Notes: a model not told the origin generated them from the letters alone. A stretch of DNA of 32,461 nucleotides from Kordia jejudonensis (GCF_001005315.1 NZ_LBMG01000056.1:1-32461), one strand, 5' to 3'; shown: positions 23,925-32,461, counted from the stretch's first letter. A program made the numbers and translations.

Positions 23925-24800
23925 ATGAGTACAGAAACAACAGCAAGTGTATTACCACCAAAAGGAAAACCGAAATGGCTTCGTGTAAAACTTCCAACAG
24001 GTAAGAAATATACAGAACTTCGTGGATTGGTTGATAAGTATAAATTGAATACGATTTGTACATCAGGAAGTTGTCCAAATATGGGCGAATGTTGGGGCGA
24101 AGGAACTGCAACCTTTATGATTTTAGGAAATGTATGTACACGCTCGTGCGGATTTTGTGGTGTACAAACAGGACGACCAGAAACGGTTGCTTGGGACGAA
24201 CCTGAAAAAGTTGCACGTTCTATAAAAATTATGAAAATTAAACACGCTGTTTTAACGTCAGTTGATCGTGATGATTTAAAAGATATGGGAAGTATCATTT
24301 GGGCAGAAACGGTAAAAGCTGTTCGCCGCATGAATCCGACCACAACATTAGAAACGTTAATTCCAGATTTTCAAGGTATCGAACGTCATTTGGATCGTAT
24401 TGTAGAAGTTGCTCCAGAAGTAGTTTCACACAATATGGAAACCGTTCGCCGTTTGACGCGTGAAGTACGAATTCAGGCAAAATATGATCGTAGTTTAGGC
24501 GTATTAAAATACTTGAAAGATCAAGGCATCAACAGAACCAAGTCGGGAATTATGTTAGGTTTGGGTGAAAAAGAAGATGAAGTTATCCAAACTTTACACG
24601 ATTTGAGTGCCGCAAATGTAGATGTAGTGACGATTGGACAGTATTTACAACCAAGTAAAAAGCATTTACCAGTGCAACAATTCATTACGCCTGATCAGTT
24701 TGACAAATACCGCCAAATCGGACTCGATTTAGGATTTCGTCATGTAGAAAGTGGTGCGTTGGTGCGTTCGTCTTATAAAGCGCATAAACATATTCTTTAA
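23925..24800 (+). CDS. lipA: Lipoyl synthase
   Basis: Radical SAM enzyme that inserts two sulfur atoms into octanoyl groups bound to lipoyl domains of 2-oxoacid dehydrogenases and the glycine cleavage system. The 291-aa product carries both iron-sulfur clusters: the auxiliary cluster in [12 protein letters not shown] (Cys45, Cys50, Cys56) and the SAM cluster in CTRSCGFC (Cys71, Cys75, Cys78). The C-terminal RSSYKAHKH supplies the conserved Ser ligand of the auxiliary cluster. Length and motifs are normal. It stands alone, with its own promoter box and a terminator; no lipB is in the window. Confidence 0.97.
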   Translation: MSTETTASVLPPKGKPKWLRVKLPTGKKYTELRGLVDKYKLNTICTSGSCPNMGECWGEGTATFMILGNVCTRSCGFCGVQTGRPETVAWDEPEKVARSIKIMKIKHAVLTSVDRDDLKDMGSIIWAETVKAVRRMNPTTTLETLIPDFQGIERHLDRIVEVAPEVVSHNMETVRRLTREVRIQAKYDRSLGVLKYLKDQGINRTKSGIMLGLGEKEDEVIQTLHDLSAANVDVVTIGQYLQPSKKHLPVQQFITPDQFDKYRQIGLDLGFRHVESGALVRSSYKAHKHIL

Positions 24801-24836
24801 AATTTAATTGAAAGATTAAAAAATAAAAATATTTAT

Positions 24837-24867
24837 AAAGGCTATTGGCTTCTTGCTTTTAGCCTTT
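24837..24867 (+). terminator. Terminator hairpin after lipA
   Basis: AAAGGCTA (24837-24844) pairs with TAGCCTTT (24860-24867), a perfect 8-bp stem, followed by a short T-rich stretch. Confidence 0.6.
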
Positions 24868-24934
24868 CTTATATACTATATTTTGTCATTCCTTCGACTT
24901 GTACTGAGCTTGTCGAAGTAAGGCAGGAATCCAA

Positions 24935-25762
24935 TTGTATCGAGAAATACTTGATTAACTTTACGTAGCAAAGCTGTTCTCGATAGTTTCACTAGGTAGT
25001 TGAAATCAAAATATATTTGATCTTACATAATGCTCAAACTGACAATGATTATCTTTTGCTAGTGTTATGTGATCCTGAATCAAGTTCAGGAGGACGTTTG
25101 TGTAGAAATTTTACATATAAAACACAAAACGTCTTTTCGAGTAGTTTTTCATTGCGTAGCGAGATGAAAAAATTGTATCGAGAAATACTTGATTCTCTTT
25201 ACGTTACGAAGCTGTTCTCGATAGTTTCACTAGGTAGTTGAAATCAAAATATATTTGATCTTACATAATGCTCAAACTAACAATGATTATCTTTTACTAG
25301 TGTTATGTGATCCTGAATCAAGTTCAGGAGGACGTTTGTGTAGAAATTTTACATATAAAACACAAAACGTCTTTTCGAGTAGTTTTTCATTGCGTAGCGA
25401 GATGAAAAAATTGTATCGAGAAATACTTGATTCTCTTTACGTTACGAAGCTGTTCTCGATAGTTTCACTAGGTAGTTGAAATCAAAATATATTTGATCTT
25501 ACATAATGCTCAAACTAACAATGATTATCTTTTACCTAGTGTTATGAGATCTTGAATCAAGTTCAGAGGACGTTTGTGTAGAAAGTTTACATATAAATGC
25601 ACAAAATGTCTTTTCGAGTGGTTTTTTCATTGCGTAGCGAGATGAAAAAATTGTATCGAGAAATACTCGATTAACTTTGCGCTACTTTACTGTTCTCGAA
25701 CTAACAATGATTATCTTTTACCTAGTGTTATGAGATCCTGAATCAAGTTCAGGATGACGTCT
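24935..25762. repeat. Tandem array of hairpin-rich units of about 238 bp
   Basis: Units begin at TTGTATCGAG: about 24935, 25173, 25411 and 25651 (steps of 238, 238 and 240). Three copies are full and the fourth is cut short, with an internal deletion. The stretch 25013-25250 is nearly identical to 25251-25488. Each unit holds several inverted repeats: TATCGAGAA/TTCTCGATA, TTTCA/TGAAA, ATCAAA/TTTGAT, CCTGAA/TTCAGG, GACGTTTGTGT/ACACAAAACGTC (one bulge) and TTTTTCAT/ATGAAAAA. Frames of 74 codons inside the two best copies have no other support. The 24801-25839 gap holds nothing else that I can support apart from the lipA terminator. Confidence 0.9.
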
Positions 25763-25839
25763 GAATAAAAAGTCTACTATTTTGGCAGGCTCAAAGTCAA
25801 AATTCTCAATACTAATGTCTCAATACTAAAACCTCATTA

Positions 25840-26517
25840 CTAAATCAACGGAATTTCATTCGGTTCAATATAATCATTTTGAATGGCGTAAATAACCAAA
25901 CCAGCAATGTTACGCGCTTCCGTTTTGATGAAAAGATTACTTTTATGTCCTTCCACAGTTCGTGGTGTAATGAAGAGCTTCTCGCCTATTTCTTTAGCCG
26001 TTTTTTGGAAACAAATAAGTTTTAAGACTTCTATTTCGCGTTCGGTAAGTTTGTTTTTTTCAATTAATGTTGGTTTTGGACTTTTGTGTGATATTTGCTC
26101 ACGCAACACTCCTAACTGATCGTCCATAAAATAAAATCCTTTGTCGTACACTTCTCTCACAATTTCTAGCAATTGTACAGGCGAAATTCCTTTGGGTAAG
26201 AATGCAGAAACGCCCGTTTTTAACATGAATCCCATGAAAGAACGTTTGTAATGTGAAGTCATTAAGATGATTCGAATACTTGGGTAGTTTTGTTTTAAAA
26301 ATTCTGTGACTTCTACGCCATTGATGCCTTTCATATTTAAATCTAAAATAATGACATCTGGCAATGCACTATCCGTTACCAATTTCTCTTTGAGCATTTC
26401 GCCACTATCAGCCGTGTAGCATATTTCTATTCCTTCCTGACTTCCCAAAAAATCTTTTAGTAAAGACACAATTAATGCATCATCATCAACTAAAGCAAGT
26501 GTAATTATATCTTTCAT
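25840..26517 (-). CDS. NarL/FixJ-type response regulator
   Basis: A 225-aa two-component regulator. The receiver domain spans about residues 5-122: acidic pocket VDDDALIV near residues 10-17, phospho-acceptor Asp59 in VIILDLNMKG, and the conserved Ser/Thr and Lys in MTSHYKRS and FLPKGIS. The output is a LuxR-type helix-turn-helix near the C-terminus (LTEREIEVLKLICFQKTAKEIGEKLFITPRTVEGHKSNLF). It is the last gene of a four-gene run; the histidine kinase gene ends 33 bp upstream. The targets are unknown; candidate sites can be sought in the operon's own promoter. Confidence 0.94.
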   Translation of the reverse strand: MKDIITLALVDDDALIVSLLKDFLGSQEGIEICYTADSGEMLKEKLVTDSALPDVIILDLNMKGINGVEVTEFLKQNYPSIRIILMTSHYKRSFMGFMLKTGVSAFLPKGISPVQLLEIVREVYDKGFYFMDDQLGVLREQISHKSPKPTLIEKNKLTEREIEVLKLICFQKTAKEIGEKLFITPRTVEGHKSNLFIKTEARNIAGLVIYAIQNDYIEPNEIPLI

Positions 26518-26550
26518 CTTGGTCTTTTAATCTTTTAATTATTCATTTTT

Positions 26551-27303
26551 TCAATTCTCAAATAGAAACATGTTTGAAGTCCCTTTTCCTAGGTTCGATT
26601 TCACTTTATAATTTCCTCTGAGATATTGTACTCTGGTTTCTATATTTTTGGTTCCTAAACCTTTACTTTGTTGCGAAACATCATATCCTTTTCCATCATC
26701 AATAATACGCAATACCATGTAATTTTTTGTTTGTTTTAGATGAAAAATTACCTCTTCTGCCTCAGCATGTTTTACAATATTGGTAATAATTTCTTGAATG
26801 ATTCGGGTAATTTGCACTTTAAAATCGTCCGTTTCGTTCGTTTCATATCGAATATCATAGATCGCTTTTATTTGAATATGTTGTTCCCAAGGATATAACA
26901 ATTCTTTAATGAGTTCGGGAAGTTTGGTAAATTCAATAAGTGGCGGACTTAAATCGTGCGAGATTCTACGAGCAATTGCAATACTATCATGCAACGCATC
27001 AATGGTTTTTTGATCTTTTTGCGTGATTTCTTGCTCCATTTTAATCGCCGTCAACTTTCCTATCAACGCATCATGAATGTCTGCCGCAATGCGATGACGT
27101 TCTATTTCTTGTGTTTTTATCGTCGTTTCCAGCAAATTTTGTTGGTACGCCAATTGTGTTTTTGCCTCTTTCTCTTTAGCTTTTATAATCTTCTTAAAGA
27201 TAGCGCGCACCAAAAAAATGATTGCTGTTAGTAGCACCACCAAAAATATTCCCACAATAATAATCCAAAGAATTATTGTTTCGGGTTTTTGCCATGCTTC
27301 CAT
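26551..27303 (-). CDS. Sensor histidine kinase (HisKA_3 type) without sensor domain
   Basis: A 250-aa kinase. One membrane segment lies at residues about 10-33. A coiled-coil linker follows, then the NarX/DegS-type dimerisation helix with phospho-acceptor His77 in RIAADIHDALIGKL. The ATPase domain carries the N box (IIQEIITNIVKHAEAEEV), the G1 box (IIDDGKGYDV) and the G2 region (KGLGTKNIETRV). There is no extracellular loop or other input domain, so the signal must come from a partner. The start overlaps the upstream membrane protein gene by 31 bp, which makes that protein the likely partner. Confidence 0.92.
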   Translation of the reverse strand: MEAWQKPETIILWIIIVGIFLVVLLTAIIFLVRAIFKKIIKAKEKEAKTQLAYQQNLLETTIKTQEIERHRIAADIHDALIGKLTAIKMEQEITQKDQKTIDALHDSIAIARRISHDLSPPLIEFTKLPELIKELLYPWEQHIQIKAIYDIRYETNETDDFKVQITRIIQEIITNIVKHAEAEEVIFHLKQTKNYMVLRIIDDGKGYDVSQQSKGLGTKNIETRVQYLRGNYKVKSNLGKGTSNMFLFEN

Positions 27304-27929
27304 ATGAAATAAGTTAGGTACGAATAAAATAATACGAGTAGTAATACATGCGCTACCAACACATATACCGCCAAGTAAAATCCTCCATTAATTAAAAAAT
27401 TAATTGGCAATAGAAATAAAAATTCCAACGCAAAAAAACATAAAACAATACTGTTAAATGAAAAATAGCGTGCTTTTCCTTTGACAAGTTTTAATTCATC
27501 TTGAATCAATTCAAAAAAATACACTAGCGTCATAATCACAATCAACAACGGCGTTAATGCTTTTGCATAGGGTTGAAATAGTTCTACATTGTTTGCATTT
27601 AAATATATTGATTCTATCAATGTATATGATACGCCAATGATTGTTAAAACTCTGATGATTTTTTTCTTTTTACACAAAACATCAAATATTTTAAAAAAAA
27701 TGAGTAGTTCAAGTAAACTGAGTGCTACATATAAAATTAAATTATTATTTAATAGTTCTGCTAAAACTCTAGAGGAAATATCTATTGCCAAGCTTCCTAT
27801 TAAAAAATATACTAATAACTTAGTAACCTTATCTAATTTTTTAAAATAAAAAATACCAACACTCGTACCAATACATAGTACAAGTGGTGATAAATAAGTC
27901 ATTATTTCAGAAAATGTACTAAGTGTCAT
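27273..27929 (-). CDS. Multi-spanning membrane protein of unknown function
   Basis: A 218-aa very hydrophobic protein with six or seven predicted membrane helices and short basic loops (CKKKKIIRV, FIWKHGKNPKQ at the C-terminus). I recognise no family. The gene overlaps the following kinase gene by 31 bp, and the preceding gene ends 2 bp before its start. It may sense a signal in the membrane and pass it to the kinase, in the manner of 7TM sensors fused to kinases in other systems. This is inferred from position only. Confidence 0.8.
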   Translation of the reverse strand: MTLSTFSEIMTYLSPLVLCIGTSVGIFYFKKLDKVTKLLVYFLIGSLAIDISSRVLAELLNNNLILYVALSLLELLIFFKIFDVLCKKKKIIRVLTIIGVSYTLIESIYLNANNVELFQPYAKALTPLLIVIMTLVYFFELIQDELKLVKGKARYFSFNSIVLCFFALEFLFLLPINFLINGGFYLAVYVLVAHVLLLVLFYSYLTYFIWKHGKNPKQ

Positions 27930-27931
27930 TG

Positions 27932-28603
27932 TTATTCTCCTAATAGTGATAGAACTCCAAAATTAGTTTCATCAGTAGACGCATGATTTTCTTGTCCGAA
28001 TGGCGGTACTGGTCTTGCCATATCTCTATAGCTAGGTCCAATTCCTGTTGCAGTTGCAGCTTCTAATTTTACATTTATGAACGTGTTTGTCACTGTATTT
28101 TGAATCACTAAATCCATTCTATTTTTAGTTGGAATTGATGCATTAGAATTTGGTCGTAATGCCAAGTAACATAAATGCTCATCATTTACTGTAAAGTCAT
28201 CAGTATGAATTACCAATACTTGCGGCGCGTTGCTTACTTTCATTAACCAATTGTCACGCATAGTGTCATTACACCAGTTATTGATCCAAGTAATTAATTC
28301 TCCATCTCCTGAAATAGTTGTTTTTGTTGCACTAAGCGGTAAAGGATATATTCCTGAACTATAAATGCTTTTATTAGTTGATACATCGTCAGCCGCAGGA
28401 ATGACAAAAAATTCTATTTCTTCGCTTCCATCGAGAGAAAAATAGATATGTAGTCGCTTTGCAGCTTTCATTTTCTCATTCAAAGTCAGCGCAAAATTAT
28501 TTCCACTTTTTTGAAATAATGAAACAATACCATCTATTGGAGCTCCTTGCGCAAGCGCTTTCCAGTTTTCAATACTAGTAGAAGGGGTTGATAATCCAGC
28601 CAT
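27932..28603 (-). CDS. Protein of unknown function, first gene of the signalling operon
   Basis: A 223-aa soluble protein of no family I recognise. There is no signal peptide or membrane helix. It appears rich in beta strands, e.g. RLHIYFSLDGSEEIEFFVIP, APQVLVIHTDDFTV and RMDLVIQNTVTNTFINVKL, with a tryptophan/asparagine-rich helix WINNWCNDTMRDNWLMKV between them. The C-terminal 40 residues are Pro/Asn-rich and probably disordered. It is 2 bp from the membrane protein gene, so it is very likely part of the same operon and may feed the signal, carry the effect or be the product being controlled. Confidence 0.75.
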   Translation of the reverse strand: MAGLSTPSTSIENWKALAQGAPIDGIVSLFQKSGNNFALTLNEKMKAAKRLHIYFSLDGSEEIEFFVIPAADDVSTNKSIYSSGIYPLPLSATKTTISGDGELITWINNWCNDTMRDNWLMKVSNAPQVLVIHTDDFTVNDEHLCYLALRPNSNASIPTKNRMDLVIQNTVTNTFINVKLEAATATGIGPSYRDMARPVPPFGQENHASTDETNFGVLSLLGE

Positions 28604-28661
28604 AATGTTTAGTGTTTTAAATTGAGTTGATAAATAAAAAGTACATTTATTATTATTGATT

Positions 28662-28669
28662 CAAATTTA
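28662..28669 (-). promoter_or_regulatory. Predicted -7 promoter box of the signalling operon
   Basis: On the minus strand this reads TAAATTTG, a match to TAnnTTTG, 58 bp upstream of the start at 28603. The 349-bp gap 28604-28952 is otherwise AT-rich and without a gene; it also holds the gapA promoter. Confidence 0.4.
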
Positions 28670-28919
28670 AAAAAAGTAATAAATGTGCTCATGCGTAATT
28701 TTACGTATATCATAGATACTGTAATTTTTACATATCTAAAAATTCATCTTCAATAATCTTTTCTGTTTAACAAAAACCGATGTCTTTTTCTATAATTTTC
28801 TGTCATCACCATAAAAATTTTACTGCATAATTTTCCAATATGTACATTTTGATTAACGCATGATGAGTATGTGCTAAAAATCAAATAATCTATCAAACTT
28901 ACAATCCAACTAAAAACCG

Positions 28920-28927
28920 TAATTTTG
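28920..28927 (+). promoter_or_regulatory. Predicted -7 promoter box of gapA
   Basis: TAATTTTG, an exact TAnnTTTG match, 25 bp upstream of the start codon. Confidence 0.5.
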
Positions 28928-28952
28928 TTTTTCTTATAAATACAGCATACAC

Positions 28953-29948
28953 ATGATTAGAGTTGCTATTAATGGTTTTGGTAGAATTGGTCGAAACTTC
29001 TTTCGCTTGCTCCTAAACCATCCAACTATTGAAGTAGTTGCTATTAATGATTTGGCAGATACGCGCACGCTGAGTCACTTACTAAAATATGATAGTATTC
29101 ACGGTGTTTTACATAAAGAAGTAACACATAACGAGACTGAAATTATCGTTGATGGAAAAAAATATCCTGTAACAAACACTTCAGATATTACACAACTCAA
29201 TTGGCAACCATATACTATAGATTTTGTAGTGGAAGCCACTGGAAAGTTTAAAACACAAGCGCTGCTCAATCATCATATTGCAAATGGTGCCAAAAAAGTA
29301 ATTTTAGCCGTTCCGCCACAAGATGAAGACATTAAAATGGTAGTTTTAGGTGTCAATGAACATATTTTAGATGGTTCTGAACGTATCATTTCAAATGCTT
29401 CCTGTACCACAAACAATGCGGCTCCGATGATGAAAATTATCAATGATTTGTGTGGCATTGAACAAGCATATATTACCACGATTCATTCGTATACAACTGA
29501 TCAAAGTTTGCACGATCAACCACATCGTGATTTACGCCGCGCACGTGGCGCTAGTCAAAGCATTGTTCCAACGACAACAGGAGCTGCCAAAGCATTGACA
29601 AAAATATTTCCTGAGTTTTCAGATGTAATTGGTGGTTGCGGAATTCGCGTTCCTGTTCCTGATGGTTCGTTGACAGATATTACGTTTAATGTAAAGAAAG
29701 AAACTTCTATTGAAGAAATCAATACAGCGTTCAAAAAAGCGGCGGAAACGAATTTGAAAGGAATTTTATCCTACACGGAAGATCCAATTGTTTCAGTGGA
29801 TGTGATAGACAATCCATATTCGTGCACATTTGATGCTTTAATGACGTCTGTAATCGGAAAAATGGTCAAAGTCGTCGGTTGGTATGACAATGAAATCGGA
29901 TATTCGCATAGATTAATTGATTTAATTCTATATATTTCAAATAAATAA
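28953..29948 (+). CDS. gapA: Type I glyceraldehyde-3-phosphate dehydrogenase
   Basis: Oxidises and phosphorylates glyceraldehyde 3-phosphate in glycolysis. The 331-aa product starts with the NAD-binding motif INGFGRIGR; the acidic residue in AINDLADTRTLSHLLKYDS favours NAD over NADP. The catalytic Cys151 lies in SNASCTTNN, and the conserved His in IHSYTTDQ. The substrate-binding RRARGASQSIVPTTTGAAKA and the C-terminal GWYDNEIGYSHRLIDL are complete. Flavobacteria often carry more than one GAPDH gene; which one this is cannot be said from the window. The hybrid kinase gene follows after 25 bp and may be partly co-transcribed. Confidence 0.96.
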   Translation: MIRVAINGFGRIGRNFFRLLLNHPTIEVVAINDLADTRTLSHLLKYDSIHGVLHKEVTHNETEIIVDGKKYPVTNTSDITQLNWQPYTIDFVVEATGKFKTQALLNHHIANGAKKVILAVPPQDEDIKMVVLGVNEHILDGSERIISNASCTTNNAAPMMKIINDLCGIEQAYITTIHSYTTDQSLHDQPHRDLRRARGASQSIVPTTTGAAKALTKIFPEFSDVIGGCGIRVPVPDGSLTDITFNVKKETSIEEINTAFKKAAETNLKGILSYTEDPIVSVDVIDNPYSCTFDALMTSVIGKMVKVVGWYDNEIGYSHRLIDLILYISNK

Positions 29949-29973
29949 GTATTTTTGAATAAATCATTACTTC

Positions 29974-32175
29974 ATGGTGTTTAAGGTAAAACACATTTTA
30001 TTTTTCTTTTTTACTTTATTCTCAATCGTGTCCCAAGCGCAATCTAATGAACAAGTTAAGGACAGTATCGAGCGTTCTTTTGTAGATGTGTACGAACATA
30101 AAAAGAAGGCAAAAAAGCACCTAGCTTTAGAGAAATTAAACATCATTTTAGACCTTTCTGATAGCATTCAAGACAAAAAAAGCAGAGCAAAAGCATACAT
30201 GCTGCGTGCCGAATTGGAAATTGAAGAAAATTACAAAGACTTTAATCCCGAAGAAATTAAAAGTATTTTGCTTCGCGCTGCCAAGATTCAAACAGATATT
30301 AACGATTCTCTCGGACTCGGTTACAATTATGTTTTACAAGCTTTAACAGCAACTAAAAACACTTCCTATAGTATTGCTGATTCACATTTTGATGAAGCAG
30401 AAAAAATTTTCAGTAAAACCCAATCTAAAGATGATATTAACAAACTGAAATATTACAAAGGATTGTTCTTTTTGAGTCAAGGAATTAATGGACGCGCTAT
30501 AGAACGTTTTGAAAATTCATTGCCAATCAACGACAAATATCAACCAAATTATCTACGATCAAAAGTACATTTGAATTTGGCAAAAGCATATGCAAATATC
30601 AAAGAATTTAAAGACGCAAAACTAAATGCAGAAGCCGCATTGCGTATTGCCAACGCGTATGATTTTCCAATTATAAAACTACAAAGTATTCGTATTATTT
30701 CGGACACTTATGCTGGAATGGACGATATGAACAACGCGTATCGATTTCAATCTAGATTTATAAAAGTGAATGATTCTATCTACAATAACGCGCGTTTGCA
30801 ACGTGAAGTAACTGCCGATGCGTATTTTGATAATGAATTTAAAACGCGTTATATAGAACAGCTAAAACGTGAAAATACGGAAGAATCTCAAAAAGGAAAA
30901 CGAAACAAATTAACATCTATATTAAGTTCGGCTTTACTTATTATCATTTCATTATTGACGATTTCATTGTATCGAAACAATCAAATTAAAGTAAAAACAA
31001 ACAACTTATTATTAAAGAAAAACTCTGAATTGCAACTGGCAAAAGACAATGCTGAAAAAGCCATGAAAGCCAAAGCGCAATTCTTATCGACAGTAACACA
31101 CGAACTGCGGACACCTTTGTATGCGGTAACAGGTTTGACACATTTGTTATTGGAAGAAAACCCAAGCGAAAGTCAAAAAGAACATCTAAAATCGCTTAAA
31201 TTTTCAGGAGATTATTTATTGACATTTATCAATGATATTCTGCAAGTGAACAAAATAGAAGCTCGAAAATTGGCGATAGAAAAAGCGCCGTTAAATTTAA
31301 AAAAGGTGCTGAATGATGTTGTCAATTCGCTTACGCAGACATCAAAAGAGAATAATAATAAGATTATATTAACGATTGATAAAGGCATTCCTGAAAAGTT
31401 AGTTGGTGATTATTTAAAGATGTCACAAGTGTTTATCAACCTTATTAGCAACGCTTTAAAGTTTACAAAAGATGGTTTGGTAGAAATTGTGGCGCACATT
31501 GAAAAGGAAACAGACACGCAACAAACGATCAAATTTGAAATTAGAGATAACGGTATTGGTATTTCTGATGAAATGCAAGAAAATATTTTTGACAGTTTTT
31601 CACAAGGTTCTGTTCAGATCAATAGAAAATATGGTGGAACCGGATTGGGATTAACTATTGTAAAAAGCTTGTTGGAGTTGTTGGAAAGTCACATTCAATT
31701 GGAAAGCAAACTTGGAGAAGGTTCTACGTTTATTTTTACGCTTACGCTAGATAAAATTCCAGCAGAAACTATTGAAGCAGAAGTGATTAGTGAAGAAAAA
31801 ACAGACCTTAAGAATCGTAAATTCAAAGTGCTTTTGGTTGAAGATAATAAGATCAACCAAGTAATTACCAAGAAAATTATTGCGAAACAAAACATGACGT
31901 GTGATATTGCTGATGATGGATATCAAGCAATTGATTACGCACGAAGTAATCGTTATGACTTCATTTTGATGGACATTCACATGCCAGGTATTAGTGGAAT
32001 TGAAGCGACAAAAGAGATTAGAAAATTTGATGTTTCAACGCCAATCATTGCTTTAACTGCAATTTCATTAGATGACAATAAAGGCGATTTCCTAAAAGAT
32101 GGTTTCAACGAAGTTATTTCAAAACCATTTGATCCTGAAGTTTTCTACCAAAAGATTTCACATATTCTTTCGTAA
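29974..32175 (+). CDS. TPR-containing hybrid sensor histidine kinase/response regulator
   Basis: A 733-aa hybrid kinase. A signal peptide covers about residues 1-22. A periplasmic region of helical TPR-like repeats follows to about residue 290, then a membrane helix (about 312-333) and a coiled coil. The dimerisation domain has phospho-acceptor His376 in STVTHELRTPLYAV. The ATPase domain shows QVFINLISNALKF (N box), IRDNGIGIS (G1) and YGGTGLGLTIVKSL (G2). A C-terminal receiver domain has phospho-acceptor Asp667 in DFILMDIHMPG. There is no DNA-binding output, so the phosphoryl group must pass to a separate regulator, none of which is adjacent. Such TPR hybrid kinases are frequent in Bacteroidetes. 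Signal unknown. Confidence 0.94.
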   Translation: MVFKVKHILFFFFTLFSIVSQAQSNEQVKDSIERSFVDVYEHKKKAKKHLALEKLNIILDLSDSIQDKKSRAKAYMLRAELEIEENYKDFNPEEIKSILLRAAKIQTDINDSLGLGYNYVLQALTATKNTSYSIADSHFDEAEKIFSKTQSKDDINKLKYYKGLFFLSQGINGRAIERFENSLPINDKYQPNYLRSKVHLNLAKAYANIKEFKDAKLNAEAALRIANAYDFPIIKLQSIRIISDTYAGMDDMNNAYRFQSRFIKVNDSIYNNARLQREVTADAYFDNEFKTRYIEQLKRENTEESQKGKRNKLTSILSSALLIIISLLTISLYRNNQIKVKTNNLLLKKNSELQLAKDNAEKAMKAKAQFLSTVTHELRTPLYAVTGLTHLLLEENPSESQKEHLKSLKFSGDYLLTFINDILQVNKIEARKLAIEKAPLNLKKVLNDVVNSLTQTSKENNNKIILTIDKGIPEKLVGDYLKMSQVFINLISNALKFTKDGLVEIVAHIEKETDTQQTIKFEIRDNGIGISDEMQENIFDSFSQGSVQINRKYGGTGLGLTIVKSLLELLESHIQLESKLGEGSTFIFTLTLDKIPAETIEAEVISEEKTDLKNRKFKVLLVEDNKINQVITKKIIAKQNMTCDIADDGYQAIDYARSNRYDFILMDIHMPGISGIEATKEIRKFDVSTPIIALTAISLDDNKGDFLKDGFNEVISKPFDPEVFYQKISHILS

Positions 32176-32276
32176 TTAATTATAAAATACTTGTTTCGTT
32201 TACTGCATATAAATGATGTATTAAACTATTAGCATCACTTTATACAATTCAAAAATCAACCGCCAAATCAATTCAT

Positions 32277-32335
32277 TAACAAATATTTAGCATACGAATA
32301 CGCTTCCAAATTTGTGTTTGGCATGCGGTTTGTTA
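32277..32335. repeat. attC-like imperfect inverted repeat
   Basis: Outer arms TAACAAA (32277-32283) and TTTGTTA (32329-32335) enclose a second pair, GCATAC (32290-32295) with near-complement GCATGC (32321-32326), and an inner hairpin CCAAA/TTTGG. Total length is 59 bp, with AAC on one side and GTT on the other, as in integron attC sites, but the flanking RYYY and RRRY bases do not fit well. It might also be a plain terminator or the end of an unrelated dispersed element. Confidence 0.35.
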
Positions 32336-32437
32336 TATATTTTTTGAAAGCAAACAAAAGCAATCACGCTTTGTTTTCATTTCACATAAATTTTGGATTG
32401 GTTAGTTAAAGAATAAGGCGAGTTGGTTACCAGTCAT

Positions 32438-32457
32438 GGTCGGAAGAAATTCCGACC
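32438..32457. other. Perfect hairpin with GAAA tetraloop
   Basis: GGTCGGAA (32438-32445) and TTCCGACC (32450-32457) form an exact 8-bp stem with a GAAA loop, 4 bases from the window edge. It may be a terminator of a gene beyond the edge or part of a structured RNA. The 286-bp stretch after the hybrid kinase holds no gene that I can see. Confidence 0.55.
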
Positions 32458-32461
32458 TATT

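Noticed and set aside
23476-23928. 150-codon open frame overlapping the end of the Nramp gene
   Set aside because: It is a shifted-frame shadow of the transporter and then runs through the heptamer repeat; Phe/Leu/Tyr-rich nonsense with no domain.
25017-25479. Two nearly identical 74-codon open frames, 25017-25241 and 25255-25479, as a duplicated gene pair
   Set aside because: They lie inside the 238-bp repeat units, cross several perfect inverted repeats, and the third copy does not keep the frame. The likeness comes from the DNA repeat, not from selection on a protein.
24935-25762. CRISPR array
   Set aside because: The period is about 238 bp and the whole unit is repeated, with no unique spacers between short repeats; no cas genes are present.
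1-32461. tRNA, rRNA or known riboswitches
   Set aside because: I found no T-arm plus anticodon-arm arrangement and no recognisable riboswitch core by eye; a covariance search could still find something weak.

Overview
The window is a chromosomal segment of an AT-rich Bacteroidetes bacterium, most likely a marine member of the Flavobacteriaceae. This rests on several things: -7 boxes of the TAnnTTTG type upstream of several genes, weak ribosome binding sites, the neighbourhood rsfS-ftsH-LUD-cdsA-psd, a type I murB, DUF1573 and DUF4136 proteins, and many short palindromic intergenic repeats. A Kordia-like genome is a guess from general impression, not shown by the sequence. I see no rRNA, tRNA, CRISPR array, transposase or prophage.

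Layout. 1-2.9 kb: Nudix hydrolase (-) head to head with pyrE (+), an SRPBCC protein, a repeat-rich gap, and birA (-). 2.9-8.5 kb: rsfS-ftsH, a hairpin, then a tight envelope-lipid operon (LUD protein, cdsA, psd, acyl-CoA-binding protein, CPBP protease). 8.7-10.2 kb: Ohr peroxidase, a coiled-coil small protein divergent from an XRE regulator, and a 140-bp nested palindromic element. 10.25-15.1 kb: valS (-), a DUF1573 protein (+), and a double-retropepsin/PDZ protein (-). 15.3-18.8 kb: PLP aminotransferase, murB and two tandem secreted paralogues. 18.9-20.5 kb (-): a tyrosinase-fold protein that has lost most copper ligands, a 58-aa small ORF and a DUF4136 lipoprotein. 20.6-24.8 kb (+): a small Cys-containing membrane protein, GT2 glycosyltransferase, ECF-like sigma factor, atypical Nramp-family transporter, then lipA. 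24.9-25.76 kb: a non-coding tandem array of about 238-bp units rich in hairpins. 25.8-28.6 kb (-): a four-gene operon (unknown 223-aa protein, multi-spanning membrane protein, sensor-less histidine kinase, NarL-type regulator). 28.95-32.2 kb (+): GAPDH and a TPR hybrid histidine kinase. The right edge carries an attC-like inverted repeat and a perfect hairpin.

Most genes are housekeeping (pyrimidine synthesis, protein quality control, phospholipid synthesis, tRNA charging, cell wall, lipoate, glycolysis). The parts most worth a second look are the tyrosinase-like protein without a copper A site, the 238-bp hairpin array, the signalling operon with an uncharacterised first gene and no sensor domain in its kinase, the XRE-linked divergent promoter with repeated AT motifs, the 140-bp palindromic element, and the Nramp homologue without a DPGN motif.
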